A stretch of 64,000 nucleotides of DNA, taken from positions 31,672-95,671 of the forward strand of contig JARLGV010000067.1 of assembly GCA_031292555.1 (NCBI GenBank), read 5' to 3'. The notes beneath the pieces were generated by a model. It saw only the letters and a program-made list of their open reading frames with translations. It did not search any database and was not told the origin of the DNA. Origin of the DNA: Fimbriimonas sp. GTDB taxonomy: Bacteria > Armatimonadota > Fimbriimonadia > Fimbriimonadales > Fimbriimonadaceae. The translations under genes were made by a program, and so were the position numbers. Positions 14,926-23,104 of this stretch are shown piece after piece (the first letter of the stretch is position 1; each line of letters opens with the position of its first letter).

Positions 14926-16416
14926 ATGGGACCGATACTCCTTTCATTCGTTCTGTTGTCGGCCAAGCCGACCATTCTGATCGCTGGCGGCGACGTCATC
15001 GATGGCACGGGCAGTAGACGCCACATGGTGGATGTGCGGGTTCAGGGCGATACGATTGTGGCGGTCGGGCACTTAAGGCGACAGCCTGGCGAACGCGTTA
15101 TTAACGCCAAGGGGTTGGTCGTGGCTCCAGGGTTCATCGACGCCCATAGCCATGTCGACGGTTGGCTGCTCTCTGATCCGGTGGCGGAGTCTCAGATCCG
15201 GCAGGGCATCACTACCTCGGTGATCGGTCAGGACGGCGGTTCCCACTATCCTATCCGAGAGATGTTCGCCCAATACGCCGCCCGCCACGTCGCCCTAAAC
15301 ATCGCCTCCTACGTGGGTCACGGGACAATTCGCAGCAAGGTGATGGGCCGCAAGAACAAGCGCCTTGCGACACCGGACGAGGTCCGCAGGATGGCCAATC
15401 TGGTAGGAAAGGAAGTCGAGGACGGCGCACTCGGCATTTCCACAGGACTCGAATACGAGCCGGGGCGTTTCTCGAATACGGCCGAGCTGGTTGCATTGGG
15501 GCGGGCAGCAGGACGACATGGCGGCATCTATATCAGCCACATGAGAAACGAGGATAACGAGGTTCTCCAGGCGATCGACGAGTTGTTCACAATCGCCCGA
15601 GAGGGCCACTTGGGAGCCCAGATCTCGCACATCAAGATTGGCTCTGCCCGCGTATGGGGCAAGGCGCCCGAGATTCTATCGAAGATGAAGTCGGCCGAGA
15701 AGAATGGGATTTATATCACTGCAGACGTCTATCCCTACACTTATTGGCAGTCGACGATCCGCGTGTTGATACCGACTCAGGACTACGGCGACAAGAAGCT
15801 TTGGGAGCAGGGCCTGAAGGACGTGGGGGGTCCGGATCACGTACTGCTAGGAAACTACGGTCCCGACCCTACATGGAAGGGCAAGACCATTGGAGAGATC
15901 TCGAGGGCGACCGGCAAGGACCCCGTCTCGGTGTGTCAGGAGATCGTTTCGGCTACTTCAGGATCCAAGAAGGCGGAAGGCGAGTCGGTCGTTGTGACCG
16001 CCATGTCGGACGCCGACTTGGATAAGTTCATCGCGTCCCCGCGAATCATGTTCTGCACCGATGGCCAGAAGGGCGGCGCTCATCCGCGCTATGCCGGAAG
16101 TTTCCCCCGAATCCTCGGCGTCTACGTGCGCCAGCGCCACGTCCTGACGCTGGAAGAGGCGATCCGCAAGATGACTTCGTTCCCCGCCCACCGTCTCGGG
16201 TTTCTCCATCGAGGCGCAATCAAGCCGGGCTTCAAAGCCGACATCGTCGTTTTCGATCCGAAATCGGTCCTCGACAAGGCGACCACCAAGGACCCGGAAG
16301 CTCCCCCCGTCGGCATCGACGACGTACTTGTCAACGGCGTACTGGTGCTGGACAACGGAGTTGCCACAAGGAAGACGCCGGGGCAGGTGATCAAGCGGAC
16401 AGTGAGGCTTCGATAG
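14926..16416 (+). CDS. amidohydrolase, D-aminoacylase family (secreted)
   Basis: A protein of about 496 residues with a short hydrophobic N-terminus (MGPILLSFVLLSAKP), probably a signal peptide. The amidohydrolase barrel follows. The metal motif GFIDAHSHVD (about residue 73) is present, as are GALGISTGLEYEPG, the SHMRNED and SHIKIGS metal histidines, and the late FCTDGQKGGAHPRY with the catalytic Asp. In the D-aminoacylase of Alcaligenes the motif QGVTTVVTGNCG supplies a zinc cysteine; here the equivalent reads QGITTSVIGQDGG, with Asp in place of Cys. Likely substrates are N-acyl-D-amino acids or related amides, perhaps from peptidoglycan. The frame is open to 14863; neither start has a clear ribosome-binding site. 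Confidence 0.85.
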   Translation: MGPILLSFVLLSAKPTILIAGGDVIDGTGSRRHMVDVRVQGDTIVAVGHLRRQPGERVINAKGLVVAPGFIDAHSHVDGWLLSDPVAESQIRQGITTSVIGQDGGSHYPIREMFAQYAARHVALNIASYVGHGTIRSKVMGRKNKRLATPDEVRRMANLVGKEVEDGALGISTGLEYEPGRFSNTAELVALGRAAGRHGGIYISHMRNEDNEVLQAIDELFTIAREGHLGAQISHIKIGSARVWGKAPEILSKMKSAEKNGIYITADVYPYTYWQSTIRVLIPTQDYGDKKLWEQGLKDVGGPDHVLLGNYGPDPTWKGKTIGEISRATGKDPVSVCQEIVSATSGSKKAEGESVVVTAMSDADLDKFIASPRIMFCTDGQKGGAHPRYAGSFPRILGVYVRQRHVLTLEEAIRKMTSFPAHRLGFLHRGAIKPGFKADIVVFDPKSVLDKATTKDPEAPPVGIDDVLVNGVLVLDNGVATRKTPGQVIKRTVRLR

Positions 16417-16417
16417 C

Positions 16418-17002
16418 CTACGCTCCGGCCGCCATCATCTTCTCGACGTAGCGCGCAACCAAATCGAACTCCAAATTGACCCGGCTTCCAACCTTGAGCA
16501 CCCCCAAGTTCGTAACTTCAAGCGTATGAGGAATGATCCACACGTCGAACTGGCCGTCCACCGGCTTGACGACGGTAAGGGAAATGCCGTCGATGGCAAC
16601 GCTCCCTTTGTCGATCAAGTAGCGATCGTATTCGATAGGCGCCTGGAAACGGTAGACCACCGAGTTGCCTTCGGGGGTGATTGAGACGATCGTGCCGGTT
16701 GCATCGACGTGCCCCTGGACCATGTGACCGCCAAATCGGCCGTCCGCACTCATCGGCCGCTCAAGATTCACAGGCGATCCAGGAATTGCGTCTCCTAGCG
16801 ACGTGCGCGCCAGAGTCTCCGGACTCACGTCGAACTTCAAGGTTCCGCTGTCGGCGATCACAGTTAGGCAGATTCCGTTCACGGCGAGGCTCTCGCCGAT
16901 ATCGAATCCATCCGGCGCAAATCCCTCCGGCGGAGTCATCGTCAATACCCCGTTCTCGTACGACTGCACGCGTCCCACGCCCTGAATGATCCCGGTATAC
17001 AT
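16418..17002 (-). CDS. ribE: riboflavin synthase, alpha subunit
   Basis: It dismutates two 6,7-dimethyl-8-ribityllumazine to riboflavin. The 194 residues form the two tandem lumazine-binding repeats: MYTGIIQGVGRV with SLAVNGICLTV and SPETLARTS, then GGHMVQGHVDATG with SVAIDGISLTVV and HTLEVTNLG. It is convergent with the amidohydrolase (1 nt apart). Upstream, a CATAAT element sits 6 nt before the ATG on the minus strand, suggesting a leaderless transcript. No FMN riboswitch was seen. The other riboflavin genes are not in the window. Confidence 0.95.
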   Translation of the reverse strand: MYTGIIQGVGRVQSYENGVLTMTPPEGFAPDGFDIGESLAVNGICLTVIADSGTLKFDVSPETLARTSLGDAIPGSPVNLERPMSADGRFGGHMVQGHVDATGTIVSITPEGNSVVYRFQAPIEYDRYLIDKGSVAIDGISLTVVKPVDGQFDVWIIPHTLEVTNLGVLKVGSRVNLEFDLVARYVEKMMAAGA

Positions 17003-17008
17003 GTCCCG

Positions 17009-17014
17009 ATTATG
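17009..17014 (-). promoter_or_regulatory. CATAAT -10-like element 6 nt before ribE
   Basis: On the minus strand CATAAT is followed by CGGGAC and then the ribE ATG at 17002, the same layout as other putative leaderless genes of the window. It departs from TANNNT at the first base. Confidence 0.3.
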
Positions 17015-17036
17015 TCGCCCCGGGGGCGCTGTGGCC

Positions 17037-19355
17037 CTAAAGGATCTGGACTTTCAGGGGTTTGCCGGTGAGTACTACTTTAGCGTTCTTAAGCTTGCCT
17101 TCGCCGCCATTCAATCGGACGCTCTTGGGATCTCCGTGGATGACGAACGTCGGCTCGATGGGTCCAAAGCCATTCTCAATCTCCTCCACGCTGATCGCCA
17201 GGTTTCCGTTGGCTGAAGCAAGTCGAACCGAGATACTGCTTCGCTCACCCGACCGGTAGCGATACGAGATCCCGTCGTCTGCTTTGTACGTTGTCGACGA
17301 ATCACCCGACCAAGACGGCGGAATGAAGATGTGGAGGTGAACCTTCCTCAACTCCTTTGTGTTATCCACCGGCGTTCCCGCTTGCATCGGCAATATGGCG
17401 CCAGCCCGAATGTACATTGGCGTCGAACCTCGGTCGTTCTTCGCTTCGACAGCGCCCGCATCTAGCCAGTCGCCGGAGACGGCGTCGTACCACTTGTCGT
17501 TTCCCGGAAGAAGCACCGGTCGGGACTTGGCTTTCTCCTGAACGAACGGCGCTTGAATGACCCAAGGACCCACCATAAACTGATCGTTCACCCGGTCAAG
17601 TCCGGCATCGTCGAATTCGTAAAACAGGGGGCGGAGGATCGGGTCGGCGTCCTCTTCCTGAGCGATGAACAAATTGTAAAGGTAGGGGATAAGTTTGTAG
17701 CGAAGCCGAATGTATCGCCGCACCAAGGCCATCACCGGTTCGGGGAAATTGAACGGTTCCTGGTCTCGCTGCCCCTTCGCGCAGTGGTTCCGGAAGAAGG
17801 GAAACAGGAAGTTCGCCTTGACCCAGTCGATCATCAGCCCGTCGGAAACGCTGTCACCGAATCCGCCAATGTCAGGTCCGTTGAATGGGACCCCGGAGAG
17901 GGACAGATTGACCGATGTCGGGATCGAGATGGACAGGTAGAAGTAATTCGACAGGTTATCCCCCGTCCAGATCGCCGCTTTCTTGCTGCTGCCAATGAAG
18001 CCCGACCGGGACAGCAGGAACGGTCGCTCTTCCGGACGCGCCCTGCGAAATCCCTCATAAGTTGCCATCTGCATGCCGAGGGCGTATTGGTTGTGATAGG
18101 CGGCATGAAGCTCCTTGCCATGGCGGAATCGCATGCCCTGAGGGTCGACCGGACCCGTCGAGGGATCGTTCATATCAAGCCAAGACGCCCCAAATCCGCT
18201 TCGCGCGAACTCCTCCACATAGCCGGCCCACCAACTGCGGACTTTCGGCAGGGTGAAGTCTGGGAACACTGTCTCCCCGGGCCACACAAGCCCCACGAAC
18301 TCCTTGCCCTCGGCGTTCTGACAGAAGACCTCGTGCTTGTTGCCGTCGTCATAAACCCGGTAACCGGTCTCGAATTTCACGCCCGGATCGAGAATTGGCA
18401 CGATGCGCCGCTGATTCACGGCCAGAGTGTCGGCCGTAGCTTGGGCGCCTAGAGGAAAAGCCTCCGAACTTGTCTGGAAAATCCGGTACCCGTCCATGTA
18501 GTCGAGATCCATCCACAGTCCGTCGCAGGGGATTTTGTGCTTGGCGAACTGCTCATCCAGTCGGACCAGGTCGTCGTGGCCCCGATAGCCCCACCGCGAC
18601 TGATGGTAGCCAAGGGCCCACGCAGGTGGCAAAGGTGTCGTGCCAACGAGACGCTGGAGCTTTCGCGTCAACTCCCTTAGCGTTGGTCCATTGAGAATCC
18701 ACAAGTTTGGTTCGCCGCCCTCGGAACCTAGGATCAGGTCGGGCGACGTGTGCTTCCACTCTTCGAAAGCCCGACCGTCTTCGGTACCGGGAGTTTCCAT
18801 AAACGCGGGGTACGGGTTATGGAGAAGCAAACCCACGTATTCGTCGGCAACCTTGACGATTACGTAGGGCGTGGTGAAATAAGGGGGGTCGGTCGGATGG
18901 TCGGCGTAATGCGCGATGTGAAAGTCGCCCCATACATCGGTGTTCCAGAATTTGGCCCGCACCCCGGATAGTTCCATTCGCCCGAATGTCTTTTCTCCCA
19001 TCCCGTAGAAGCGAGGGGCGCCCTCAACCGAGAATACGAAGATGGACGCCTCTCCGGAAACGCCAAACGTTCCCTTCAGAAGCGTCTTGCCCCGCTTGCC
19101 CAAGACTTGGAGTTTAAAACCGGGGGCAACTTTGATGTGCCGGTGTTCAGAGACTTCAGGAGCGGATAGTGCTTCCAGACAACGATTCTCGCCCCATCGT
19201 TCGGAGTCGATCACCTGAACGTGGGTTATCCCGCCGTCAAATGTCCTAACCGAAACGTCCATTTGCTTTCCGCCGGCGGCGATCGTCGAATCTGCCTCAC
19301 TGTATGAGTCCACAAAAGAGAAGTTCGAACGATGCGGGAATTTGGAAAAGTACAT
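17037..19355 (-). CDS. glycoside hydrolase family 31 (alpha-glucosidase-like)
   Basis: A 772-residue enzyme. The N-terminal beta-sandwich (to about residue 225; RFYGMGEKTFGRMELSG) and the TIM barrel (PLPPAWALGYHQSRWGYRGHDD) are typical of GH31. The catalytic nucleophile region is FGASWLDMNDPS (Asp about 394) and the acid/base lies in WTGDNLSNY (Asp about 465). C-terminal beta domains follow (AGAILPMQAGTPVDNT). GH31 enzymes cleave alpha-linked glucose or xylose residues; which is meant here cannot be decided. There is no clear signal peptide, so it may act inside the cell on imported oligosaccharides. It is a single gene on the minus strand divergent from the next. Confidence 0.92.
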   Translation of the reverse strand: MYFSKFPHRSNFSFVDSYSEADSTIAAGGKQMDVSVRTFDGGITHVQVIDSERWGENRCLEALSAPEVSEHRHIKVAPGFKLQVLGKRGKTLLKGTFGVSGEASIFVFSVEGAPRFYGMGEKTFGRMELSGVRAKFWNTDVWGDFHIAHYADHPTDPPYFTTPYVIVKVADEYVGLLLHNPYPAFMETPGTEDGRAFEEWKHTSPDLILGSEGGEPNLWILNGPTLRELTRKLQRLVGTTPLPPAWALGYHQSRWGYRGHDDLVRLDEQFAKHKIPCDGLWMDLDYMDGYRIFQTSSEAFPLGAQATADTLAVNQRRIVPILDPGVKFETGYRVYDDGNKHEVFCQNAEGKEFVGLVWPGETVFPDFTLPKVRSWWAGYVEEFARSGFGASWLDMNDPSTGPVDPQGMRFRHGKELHAAYHNQYALGMQMATYEGFRRARPEERPFLLSRSGFIGSSKKAAIWTGDNLSNYFYLSISIPTSVNLSLSGVPFNGPDIGGFGDSVSDGLMIDWVKANFLFPFFRNHCAKGQRDQEPFNFPEPVMALVRRYIRLRYKLIPYLYNLFIAQEEDADPILRPLFYEFDDAGLDRVNDQFMVGPWVIQAPFVQEKAKSRPVLLPGNDKWYDAVSGDWLDAGAVEAKNDRGSTPMYIRAGAILPMQAGTPVDNTKELRKVHLHIFIPPSWSGDSSTTYKADDGISYRYRSGERSSISVRLASANGNLAISVEEIENGFGPIEPTFVIHGDPKSVRLNGGEGKLKNAKVVLTGKPLKVQIL

Positions 19356-19436
19356 GGTCTAGGTTCCATTTTGACCGATGTTGAAAAAGCGCGCCCTACG
19401 AAATCGGCAGTTTGGACGCGCTGCCTTAATCGGTCG

Positions 19437-19442
19437 TACAAT
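19437..19442 (+). promoter_or_regulatory. TACAAT element for leaderless start
   Basis: TACAAT followed by 7 nt and then ATG 19450; a TTGGAC at 19412-19417 could be a -35 (19-nt spacing). The overlap of this element with the alternative ATG at 19441 argues for the 19450 start. Confidence 0.45.
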
Positions 19443-19449
19443 GAACTCG

Positions 19450-19956
19450 ATGGAATCCAACCACCAACTAAGATCGCGAGCGCTGCTTATTGGAGCGCTC
19501 GTCGTTGGATTCATCTCGGGTTGCTTTGTCATATCGTGGAGCGACTCTCACCCAAGTTTCTTAGGCAAGACGAAACCTCTGGTCGAGCGGGATGAAGTCA
19601 CTGCCTTGGGTCGCGACACCGTGAGCTATTACTCGATGCCGGAGGATTGGTTGCACGTGATCGCAGATGCCAGAAAGGAGTGGCCTTTGTCGTTTGAGCA
19701 CGATTCGTCTTTGGGTGGTCTCAGAACCAAAGTGCTGACCGTCCCCCGGATCGAACATGGCCACGTAGAGCTCTTCTATCCTCCCGACAAGGAGATCACC
19801 TTCTTTCCACGGCGGTTGGCCGTCAATCACAAAGGTAAGGTCGTCGCGTTGGACGAAGGCGACGAACCCTGGACCGGGATCCAGATGCGCGTTTACCGTC
19901 GTCCGCGTACGCTGGACGGAGTGGTCGAGTGGATTCACAAGAACTTCAAGGTCTAA
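19450..19956 (+). CDS. membrane-anchored envelope protein, unknown
   Basis: A protein of about 168 residues with a signal anchor (RALLIGALVVGFISGCFVISW; a Cys at the end could also be a lipobox-like site, though G-C is not ideal). It is followed by a soluble domain with DTVSYYSMPEDWLHVIADARKEWPL and IQMRVYRRPRTLDGVVEWIHKNFKV. I do not recognise a family. In-frame ATGs at 19378, 19441 and 19450 compete; I choose the last because of its promoter position. The next gene starts 42 nt later. Confidence 0.65.
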   Translation: MESNHQLRSRALLIGALVVGFISGCFVISWSDSHPSFLGKTKPLVERDEVTALGRDTVSYYSMPEDWLHVIADARKEWPLSFEHDSSLGGLRTKVLTVPRIEHGHVELFYPPDKEITFFPRRLAVNHKGKVVALDEGDEPWTGIQMRVYRRPRTLDGVVEWIHKNFKV

Positions 19957-19998
19957 GCCAATGAGTTCGAATCGTCTCGGGTTGGTCCATTCCGACCC

Positions 19999-21318
19999 AT
20001 GCAGGATCGCCTGAACATGAACGCGGAGTACATTGGAAGGGTGAACCAACTCTCGCGCATTGGTTGCAGAACGATCAGTTGGCTGGCTGGCGCACGCTCT
20101 CACCTTCTTCTTTCCTGCCTGATCTGTTCGTGCGTCGTCACGCCATTTGCTGCGTTCGGGCAGGTTGGTATCCCAGTGCCGATGCCAAGGGTCGACGTAC
20201 CCCCTCCCGCAATCTCGTTCGCACCTTGGCGACAAGTCGATCAGACCGACGAGGTCACGGAGTTTGTGGAGGAGTTTCCCAGCACCGTCGTCACCGCATA
20301 CCCGGAAAACAATGTCGTTCCGCTTCGAGTATTCGTGCCTGCTAACGTCTCCGGTCCGATTCCGATTGTGCTAGTTCTGCACTACTGGGGCGCCACCGAC
20401 ATCAGGAATGAACGGGCACTCGCTCAAGAACTCACGCGGGCCCACATCGCGACGGCGGTGATGACCCTGCCCTACCACTTGGCGCGGACCCCGCCCGGAC
20501 ATCGCTCGGGCGATATGGCGATTCAGCCGGATCCCGCGAGTTTGGTTTCGACCATGACTCAGGCGGTCCTCGACGCTCGCCGATCGCTCGACTTCCTGGA
20601 TACTCGCCCCGAGTTCGACCACTCGCGGGTAGGTATCGCCGGAACTAGCCTGGGAGCCGTCGTCGCCGAATTAGCCTATGCGGTCGATTCGAGGGTGACA
20701 AAGGCCACGTTTATTCTAGGCGGCGTCAACTTGGCGCACATCGTGTGGTCTTCGTCGCTCTTGGTTCAGCAGCGAGACCTTCTCCGGCGGAAGGGCTATA
20801 CGGAGGAGAAACTGAGCGAAGCAATCAAATCGATCGAGCCTCTAGAATACTTCTCAACCCGTAAGCCGACCTCGTCCTTCGTTATTGCGGGGCTTTATGA
20901 CACAGTCATCCCGAAGCAATCTGCCGAGGAACTGATCGAGTCCCTTTCGTCGCCAAAGGTCTTGTGGCTCGACACCGGGCACTACGGAGGGATATTCGTT
21001 CAGCGCCGACTCATGCGGGAGGTCGGCAAGTACTTCCAGATCGAATTCCGAGGCGCCACGTTCGCCGCTCCGAAGAACCTTTATGCTCCGACCATTCGCC
21101 TAGGTGTGAAAGTCGACACCGGCAACGGATTCGATATCGGCGTCGGATTGGATCTTATCAAGTTCGACAAGCGGGGAGATGGGTTCACCTCGCTCTTTCT
21201 CACGCCGAGAGGTCCGCAGCTTTTCGTAGGCAAGACCATCTATCCGGCGGTAAGCGTCGGTGTTATCGGATCGACTCATTCGGTCGGCATTGGTCTGCTC
21301 TGGAGCGCGGTTCTTTGA
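19999..21318 (+). CDS. secreted alpha/beta hydrolase with C-terminal barrel-like tail
   Basis: A 439-residue protein. An N-terminal hydrophobic stretch (about residues 34-52, ending in AAFGQ) acts as signal peptide. The alpha/beta hydrolase core shows LVLHYWGATDIRNERALA (oxyanion/lid region), GIAGTSLGAVVAELA (nucleophile Ser), AGLYDTVIPKQSAEE (Asp) and WLDTGHYGG (His). After about residue 350 there is an extra region with alternating Gly and hydrophobics (RLGVKVDTGNGFDIGVGLDLIKF...), reminiscent of beta-strands. An ATG at 20017 is an alternative start. The TGA overlaps the TTG start of the acetyltransferase, so the two are probably co-translated. Substrate unknown. Confidence 0.8.
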   Translation: MQDRLNMNAEYIGRVNQLSRIGCRTISWLAGARSHLLLSCLICSCVVTPFAAFGQVGIPVPMPRVDVPPPAISFAPWRQVDQTDEVTEFVEEFPSTVVTAYPENNVVPLRVFVPANVSGPIPIVLVLHYWGATDIRNERALAQELTRAHIATAVMTLPYHLARTPPGHRSGDMAIQPDPASLVSTMTQAVLDARRSLDFLDTRPEFDHSRVGIAGTSLGAVVAELAYAVDSRVTKATFILGGVNLAHIVWSSSLLVQQRDLLRRKGYTEEKLSEAIKSIEPLEYFSTRKPTSSFVIAGLYDTVIPKQSAEELIESLSSPKVLWLDTGHYGGIFVQRRLMREVGKYFQIEFRGATFAAPKNLYAPTIRLGVKVDTGNGFDIGVGLDLIKFDKRGDGFTSLFLTPRGPQLFVGKTIYPAVSVGVIGSTHSVGIGLLWSAVL

Positions 21319-22094
21319 CGCTGTCCGAAATACAGCGTGCATCCAGCGACAATCTGCGGCAGACCTATTTCCGTTTGGCGATGTCGATTCCTGACACCGT
21401 GCTTGTCGAAGACCCAGCCTATCGAGCCTGTTTGGGCGAATTCGAACATCCAATCTGCAATTTCGCCGCCGACCTGAAATTGGACCCGTGGTCGGGACGA
21501 AGACTCGCCAATCTCGCAATGTCTCGCCGATCATTCAACGTCTATGCGCTTCCGGGCGACGAACCTGCTCACGTGGCCGAATTGTTGATCCGTTGCGACT
21601 TTCGCATCAGCTATCGCTTGATTCAGATGGCATCAGACGGCGCCCCTGTCGAACCCTCTATCGACATGAGAAAGGCGGAATCAGCGCCGATTCGCTCTGA
21701 AATCGCTCAGTTCATGACGGACCAGTTTTTTCCTCGACAGACATCCGGCTTCCGTCGGCGAATCGCCCAGGCAACCGCCGACTCACAGGTACTAGATTTG
21801 TACGAGATGATTTGGGGCGATCAGCGCATCGGAGGCGTGATGTTGTATGAGACCGAATTGGCGGTTGGCATCTACAACCTCTGCATCGATTTTCCACGGC
21901 GCGGACAGGGATTGGGTCGTCTCCTAACGAATTGGGCGCTGCGACAGGCCAGTCTTCGAACCAAGCCGGCCATTTTGCAGTGTGATCCTCATCTTCAGGA
22001 ATGGTACGAAAAGCAAGGCTTTTGCCGGACCGGAACCATTGATGTTTATACGTTGTCCAATCCGGTGCGGCGCGATATAATGGGAATTACATAA
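21315..22094 (+). CDS. GNAT family N-acetyltransferase
   Basis: A protein of about 259 residues. The C-terminal GNAT fold shows VGIYNLCIDFPRRGQGLGRLLTNWALRQA, where R-x-x-G-x-G binds acetyl-CoA, then LQCDPHLQEWYEKQGFCRTGTID. The N-terminal half (DNLRQTYFRLA...EFEHPICNFAADL) resembles the leading domain common in two-part GNAT proteins. I place the start at a TTG (21315) overlapping the hydrolase stop as TTGA, since the similarity extends upstream of the ATG at 21381. Target molecule unknown. Confidence 0.75.
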   Translation: MTLSEIQRASSDNLRQTYFRLAMSIPDTVLVEDPAYRACLGEFEHPICNFAADLKLDPWSGRRLANLAMSRRSFNVYALPGDEPAHVAELLIRCDFRISYRLIQMASDGAPVEPSIDMRKAESAPIRSEIAQFMTDQFFPRQTSGFRRRIAQATADSQVLDLYEMIWGDQRIGGVMLYETELAVGIYNLCIDFPRRGQGLGRLLTNWALRQASLRTKPAILQCDPHLQEWYEKQGFCRTGTIDVYTLSNPVRRDIMGIT

Positions 22095-22095
22095 G

Positions 22096-22980
22096 GTGCG
22101 TCGTTTTGCCCACGCGTTTACGTTGGTCGAGCTACTGGTTGTTATAGCCATTATCTCAATTGTTGCTGCGGTGCTTCTCCCTGTATTTCTGGGAGCGAGG
22201 GGCGCGGTGTTGCGCTCTTCGTGCCAGTCGCACCTACATCAGATTTCGGTCGGCTCGATGGCGTACAACACCGACTACGACGATCGTTTCATGCCGGTCA
22301 ACTACCAGCCAGCATCGACTCCGAACTCAAGAAACGACCGCACATGGGTTCAGATGGTGCTGCCCTATGTTGGAAGTTTCGACGTCTTCCAGTGTCCAGG
22401 CGACTACAGTGTCCGGTTGACACCCCAGGCCACCTTCGATCAAGATCTCGTTCCCGGCGACACCGACTCGCAGTACTACACGGCCTCGCTCCGATCCGAT
22501 TACGGCTACAACTACCAAAACCTGGCGCCGATCGTGATAACTCAGAACGGTGGCCACGCGCTTCCCCGGGAGACGAACGAAGTCGCCGACGTATCCAACA
22601 CGGTGGAATTCATGGATACGGTCTGGAATCGCACGACCTCCGGCGTACCATTCGGCGGTGGTAACTGGTTGGTGGTCCCACCTTGCCGATTCTACGAGCC
22701 AGCCTCGGTTGGCGAACCGCCGGTTGACAGCTTTACCGGTGCTCGAAGCGTGGACGTTCAAGTTTTCACAACCTCCGATGGTTGGGAACCGCAGATTGAG
22801 TCGGCTTCGAACGTGTTTGGTGGAGCTTGGCCCTGGCACATGGGCCGTATGAACGTGGTCGAAGTCGACGGCAGCATTAAGTCCCTGGATCCCCGTCAGT
22901 TGACGGATGGATGCAATGCCGAGGGTCAATGGACCGGCGAAATCACTGATCCAGTGACGTACATGTGGGATCTGCGCTGA
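22096..22980 (+). CDS. prepilin-type protein with H...DG C-terminus
   Basis: A 294-residue protein with a classic type IV prepilin leader: RRFAHAFTLVELLVVIAIIS (cleavage before Phe, Glu+5 present) and a long hydrophobic helix. The body is a Trp/Tyr-rich globular domain with DYDDRFMPVNYQP and FQCPGDYS. It ends with WPWHMGRMNVVEVDGSIKSL, the His-X9-Asp-Gly tail of the DUF1559/'H-X9-DG' prepilin-type family that is greatly expanded in Planctomycetes and Armatimonadetes. The start is a GTG 1 nt after the GNAT stop. It may be exported and assembled or simply anchored by pilin-type processing. Cell-surface role unknown. Confidence 0.9.
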   Translation: MRRFAHAFTLVELLVVIAIISIVAAVLLPVFLGARGAVLRSSCQSHLHQISVGSMAYNTDYDDRFMPVNYQPASTPNSRNDRTWVQMVLPYVGSFDVFQCPGDYSVRLTPQATFDQDLVPGDTDSQYYTASLRSDYGYNYQNLAPIVITQNGGHALPRETNEVADVSNTVEFMDTVWNRTTSGVPFGGGNWLVVPPCRFYEPASVGEPPVDSFTGARSVDVQVFTTSDGWEPQIESASNVFGGAWPWHMGRMNVVEVDGSIKSLDPRQLTDGCNAEGQWTGEITDPVTYMWDLR

Positions 22981-23050
22981 CCCTCAACCCAAGATCGGCG
23001 GGAGTGCGGCGCAATACTCCTTGAACAGGGCCGTATTTACAGAAGGGAAT

Positions 23051-23104
23051 ATGAGTGACCGAGTCGAACTAAGGTTCAACACTCACCTGTTGCCAACTCC
23101 ATGA
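23051..23104 (+). CDS. possible 17-residue upstream ORF coupled to the M28-FtsX gene
   Basis: ATG 23051 follows AGAAGGGA closely and opens a 17-codon frame (MSDRVELRFNTHLLPTP) whose TGA overlaps the next gene's ATG as ATGA. This would deliver ribosomes to a start that has no Shine-Dalgarno sequence of its own. It is short enough to be chance, but the arrangement recurs at 53057. Confidence 0.35.
   Translation: MSDRVELRFNTHLLPTP

Noticed and set aside
16418..17100. FMN riboswitch near ribE or ribF
   Set aside because: No conserved RFN blocks in the upstream gaps, which are also too short.
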